15,635 bases of DNA from Bacteroidota bacterium. Its GTDB lineage: Bacteria > Bacteroidota > Bacteroidia > Bacteroidales > UBA4417. The notes beneath the pieces were generated by a model. The model saw nothing but the letters and a program-made list of their open reading frames with translations. It ran no database searches and had not been told where the DNA came from. The position numbers and the translations under genes are program-made. Below are positions 12,844 to 15,635 of the stretch, piece after piece. The DNA is taken from positions 1 to 15,635 of the forward strand of contig JAIFMH010000200.1 of assembly GCA_020048595.1 (NCBI GenBank), read 5' to 3'. Positions within the stretch are counted from its first letter, which is position 1. Each line of letters starts with the position of its first letter.

Positions 12844-15635
12844 ATGAGAGCTTGCCTTGTCATCATTCTGTTAATTTTCTCTTTTTATGTTCCTGGATAT
12901 TCTCAAGCTAAAAACGATCGTGGAGACGGGAAGTTTTTGATTGGCTTTTCCCAATGCACTACGGCTGATGCCTGGCGAAGGTCAATGGATCAGGAGATGC
13001 AGAATGAGTTGCTTTATTATCCTGATTTACAACTTCTGATAAAGGATGCCGAAAACAGCAGCAAAAACCAGGTTAAAGATATCAGGGAATTAGTAGCTTC
13101 CGGAATTGATTTGCTGATTGTTTCGCCAAATGAATCGGAACCGTTAACCGGCATTGTAAGTGAGGTTTTTAAAAAGGGAATTCCTGTAATCCTGATCGAT
13201 CGCAAAATTGAATCCGGCGATTATTCGGCATTTATCGGAGGCAATAGTTATCAGATTGGGAAGGAAGCCGGAATATATGCAGTTAAGCTGTTAAAAGGGA
13301 AAGGTCGTATAGTTGAAATTTCAGGACTTGAGGGTTCTTCACCAGCAAAAGAACGACACAAAGGTTTTGTTGAAGAAATTTCAAAAGCGCCAGGTATTGC
13401 AATTTCAAAATCGCTGTCAGGGGAGTGGGAGGTAGCTGTCAGCGAAAAGGTGATGAAAAACTATCTTGAATCGAACGAGCCTTTTGATCTTGTTTATGCG
13501 CATAACGATGTTATGGCTCTTGGAGCATACAATGCATATATCCGGAAATTCAATACAAAAAATGCATTCTTTATAGGAGTTGACGGCTTACCCGGAACCG
13601 GATGCGGCATTCAGGCCGTAATGGACAGGAAACTGGATGCTACTATGTTATATCCTACCGGAGGCAGCCTTGCGATTTCACTGGCCTGGGATTTGTTAAA
13701 CAAGAAACCGGTTAACAAGGAAAACATTCTTAATACGCTGGTAATTGATTCAACGAATGTTCGTGCTTTAAAATTCCAGACCGATGAAATACTGAATCTT
13801 CATAACAGGATTGTTAGTTCCAGGAAAATTCTGGATGAACAGGTGCAACGTTACCTAAGTCAACGTTTCTGGCTGATAGTGGCACTCAGTTCATTGTTTT
13901 TGATTATTGTACTAACAATTTTACTTTTCAGAGGATTGCGGAATAAGGCAAAAGCGAACCTGAAACTCGAAGTTCAGAAACAGGCCATCACGCGGCAAAA
14001 CGAAGAACTCCGTAAAATTTCGCTCGAACTGGAAGAAGCTACAAAAGCCAAACTGGTTTTCTTTACCAATATCTCGCATGAATTCCGTACGCCACTCACC
14101 CTGATGATCGGCCCGCTGGAAAACATTCTCGTGGACAGGAAAATTTCCACTGATCTTCGCAGTCAGTTGCAGATGATGCTTCGTAATGCTACACGATTGC
14201 TCAGGATGATAAACCAGTTGATGGACCTGAGAAAAGTTGAAGATGGACAAATGAGGCTCAGTGCCGGAGAATATGATATCATCAGCTTTACACGTGAAAT
14301 TAAAGAAGCATTTGAGGAGCTTGCCGTCAGGAAAAACATCTGCTTCAATTTCAGATCATCACAGGAAGAACAACCTTTATATTTCGACAGGGACAAGGTA
14401 GATAAGATTCTTTTTAACCTGCTTTCGAATGCGTTTAAATTTACTTCTGAATCAGGAAGCATTGAAATAAATATCAATAAGGTTCAGCACAAATTTAATG
14501 GAATAGAAAAGGAAGCTCTCGGGATAGAAATCAGGGACAATGGAATTGGAATTGCTGAAGACAGTTTGAACAGGATTTTTGAGCGGTTTTACCAGGTTGA
14601 ACAGGATAAAGGAAACATTGTAGCCGGAACAGGGATTGGATTGCCATTGTCAAAGGGATTTGTTGATTTACATCACGGTGATATTGTTGTGAAAAGTAAA
14701 AAAGGGGAAGGTTCGTCATTTACCGTTTATTTTCAGACGGGAAAAGATCATTTTTCAGGTGAAGAAATCTGTAAGGTTGATAAGGAATATACCAGAACCG
14801 AAAAACAAATTTTCCCTGAAATAAGCCAGGATGAAGCGGATATAGAAAGCGCAAATCAGACTCATATTTCGGATGATTACGAAAATATGCCTTTATTGCT
14901 GATTGTGGAAGATAATGCCGATGTAAGTAAATTTATTAAATCATGCCTTAGCGATAAATACCGGATCATGACTGCTACAAACGGGATTGAAGCTTTTGAG
15001 AAAATATACATCGAACAGCCCGACCTAATTATCAGTGATGTAATGATGCCTGGAATGGATGGATTTGAGTTTACTAAAAAAATTAAATCGGATATCCGTA
15101 CGTGCCATATTCCGCTAATTCTGCTAACTGCACTTTCGTCGCACGAACATAAAATCGAAGGCCTCGAAACCGGTGCCGATTCCTACATTGCAAAACCGTT
15201 TAATAAGAAGCACTTACAGGTACGCGTCGAACGATTGATTGAAAGCCGGCAGCAACTCCGCAAACATTACCAGCAGGATGTAATTACACAGTTTGTGAAA
15301 GAAAATAAAATTTCGCAGCTTGACAGCAACTTCCTGAAAAAGTGCAATGTTATTATTGAAAAGCATTTAACTGATAATGAATATGGTGTAGAGCAGATGA
15401 GTGTAGAAATGAGCCTTTCGCGAGTGCATGTTTACCGCAAAATAAAACATCTTACCGGGCTGACAGTGAGTGAGTTTATCCGTAATATCAAATTAAAAAA
15501 AGCCGCGGTTATGCTACAGGAAAGCGGGAAAACCATTGCTGAGGTTGCCTACGAAACAGGGTTCTCAAGTCCATCGTATTTTTCAAAATGTTTTAAAGAT
15601 CTGTATTCAATTTCTCCTACAGATTTTGTTCAGAA
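12844..15635 (+). CDS. Hybrid two-component regulator: RbsB-like sensor, histidine kinase, receiver and AraC output (3' end cut off)
   Basis: 930 codons from the ATG at 12844 to the window edge; probably only the last few residues are missing. Domains in order: signal peptide (MRACLVIILLIFSFYVPGYS); periplasmic substrate-binding domain like RbsB/LacI sugar-binding proteins (about 30-310, with LLIVSPNESEPL, VILIDRK, DLVYAHNDVMALGAY and FIGVDGLPG); transmembrane helix (341-362); coiled linker; HisKA with FFTNISHEFRTPL (phospho-accepting His412); ATPase with the N box (Asn529), DNGIGI (565-570) and GTGIGL (595-600); receiver with Glu689/Asp690, phospho-acceptor Asp732, Thr762 and Lys784; and an AraC-type DNA-binding domain from about 833 (SLSRVHVYRKIKHLTG, then IAEVAYETGFSSPSYFSKCF). 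All catalytic residues are present. Such proteins sense a periplasmic ligand and directly control transcription in Bacteroidota, usually of neighbouring carbohydrate genes. Here the neighbour in view is a divergent sulfur operon; the true target may lie downstream, outside the window. Confidence 0.93.
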   Translation, partial: MRACLVIILLIFSFYVPGYSQAKNDRGDGKFLIGFSQCTTADAWRRSMDQEMQNELLYYPDLQLLIKDAENSSKNQVKDIRELVASGIDLLIVSPNESEPLTGIVSEVFKKGIPVILIDRKIESGDYSAFIGGNSYQIGKEAGIYAVKLLKGKGRIVEISGLEGSSPAKERHKGFVEEISKAPGIAISKSLSGEWEVAVSEKVMKNYLESNEPFDLVYAHNDVMALGAYNAYIRKFNTKNAFFIGVDGLPGTGCGIQAVMDRKLDATMLYPTGGSLAISLAWDLLNKKPVNKENILNTLVIDSTNVRALKFQTDEILNLHNRIVSSRKILDEQVQRYLSQRFWLIVALSSLFLIIVLTILLFRGLRNKAKANLKLEVQKQAITRQNEELRKISLELEEATKAKLVFFTNISHEFRTPLTLMIGPLENILVDRKISTDLRSQLQMMLRNATRLLRMINQLMDLRKVEDGQMRLSAGEYDIISFTREIKEAFEELAVRKNICFNFRSSQEEQPLYFDRDKVDKILFNLLSNAFKFTSESGSIEININKVQHKFNGIEKEALGIEIRDNGIGIAEDSLNRIFERFYQVEQDKGNIVAGTGIGLPLSKGFVDLHHGDIVVKSKKGEGSSFTVYFQTGKDHFSGEEICKVDKEYTRTEKQIFPEISQDEADIESANQTHISDDYENMPLLLIVEDNADVSKFIKSCLSDKYRIMTATNGIEAFEKIYIEQPDLIISDVMMPGMDGFEFTKKIKSDIRTCHIPLILLTALSSHEHKIEGLETGADSYIAKPFNKKHLQVRVERLIESRQQLRKHYQQDVITQFVKENKISQLDSNFLKKCNVIIEKHLTDNEYGVEQMSVEMSLSRVHVYRKIKHLTGLTVSEFIRNIKLKKAAVMLQESGKTIAEVAYETGFSSPSYFSKCFKDLYSISPTDFVQ

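Noticed and set aside
1..15635. CRISPR arrays, tRNA or rRNA genes, insertion sequences, phage or integron parts
   Set aside because: I looked for regularly spaced repeats, CCA-ended clover-leaf patterns, transposase or integrase motifs and terminal repeats on both strands and saw none that held up.

Overview
The window looks like chromosomal DNA from a member of the Bacteroidota. The evidence is a secreted protein with a type IX secretion-type C-terminal domain, a single-chain hybrid two-component regulator ending in an AraC-type DNA-binding domain, promoter-like TAnnTTTG (-7) boxes with upstream TTTG (-33) boxes, and gene starts without Shine-Dalgarno sequences in AT-rich leaders. I cannot name a genus.

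Layout. Positions 1-380 (minus) hold a cut-off receiver-domain protein that has lost its phosphoacceptor aspartate. Positions 381-1305 have no credible gene but many short inverted repeats. Positions 1330-3861 (plus) hold an NlpE-like lipoprotein, a META/HslJ-like lipoprotein, a membrane-anchored metallo-beta-lactamase-fold hydrolase and the 23S rRNA pseudouridine synthase RluE. Positions 4048-6633 hold a large secreted PKD-repeat protein with a type IX sorting domain. A strong two-way terminator at 6710-6751 separates it from the convergent operon that follows.

The centrepiece is a six-gene minus-strand operon, 12397 down to 6781. It encodes a Tat-exported molybdopterin oxidoreductase (PsrA/PhsA-like), a four-cluster ferredoxin subunit (PsrB-like), an NrfD/PsrC-type quinol-linked membrane subunit, two half-size YeeE/YedE sulfur-transport proteins, and an exported rhodanese-fold protein. 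The first three form a recognisable respiratory sulfur-compound reductase (polysulfide, thiosulfate or a related acceptor; the substrate cannot be read from the sequence). The two transporters and the rhodanese suggest that the sulfur product or substrate is also carried or moved across the membrane. The rhodanese is unusual: its catalytic cysteine position is glycine, while a long flexible Ala/Pro/Gly/Lys tail ends Gly-Gly-Cys-Ser, which suggests a swinging-arm sulfur carrier rather than an enzyme.

The operon has a very good Bacteroidota-type promoter (12469-12499) bracketed by an 8-bp inverted repeat, a 14-bp palindrome just upstream, and other repeats in a 446-bp intergenic region. Diverging from it is a hybrid histidine kinase (12844 to the window end) with an RbsB-like periplasmic ligand-binding domain. 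It may regulate the sulfur operon, genes beyond the window, or both.
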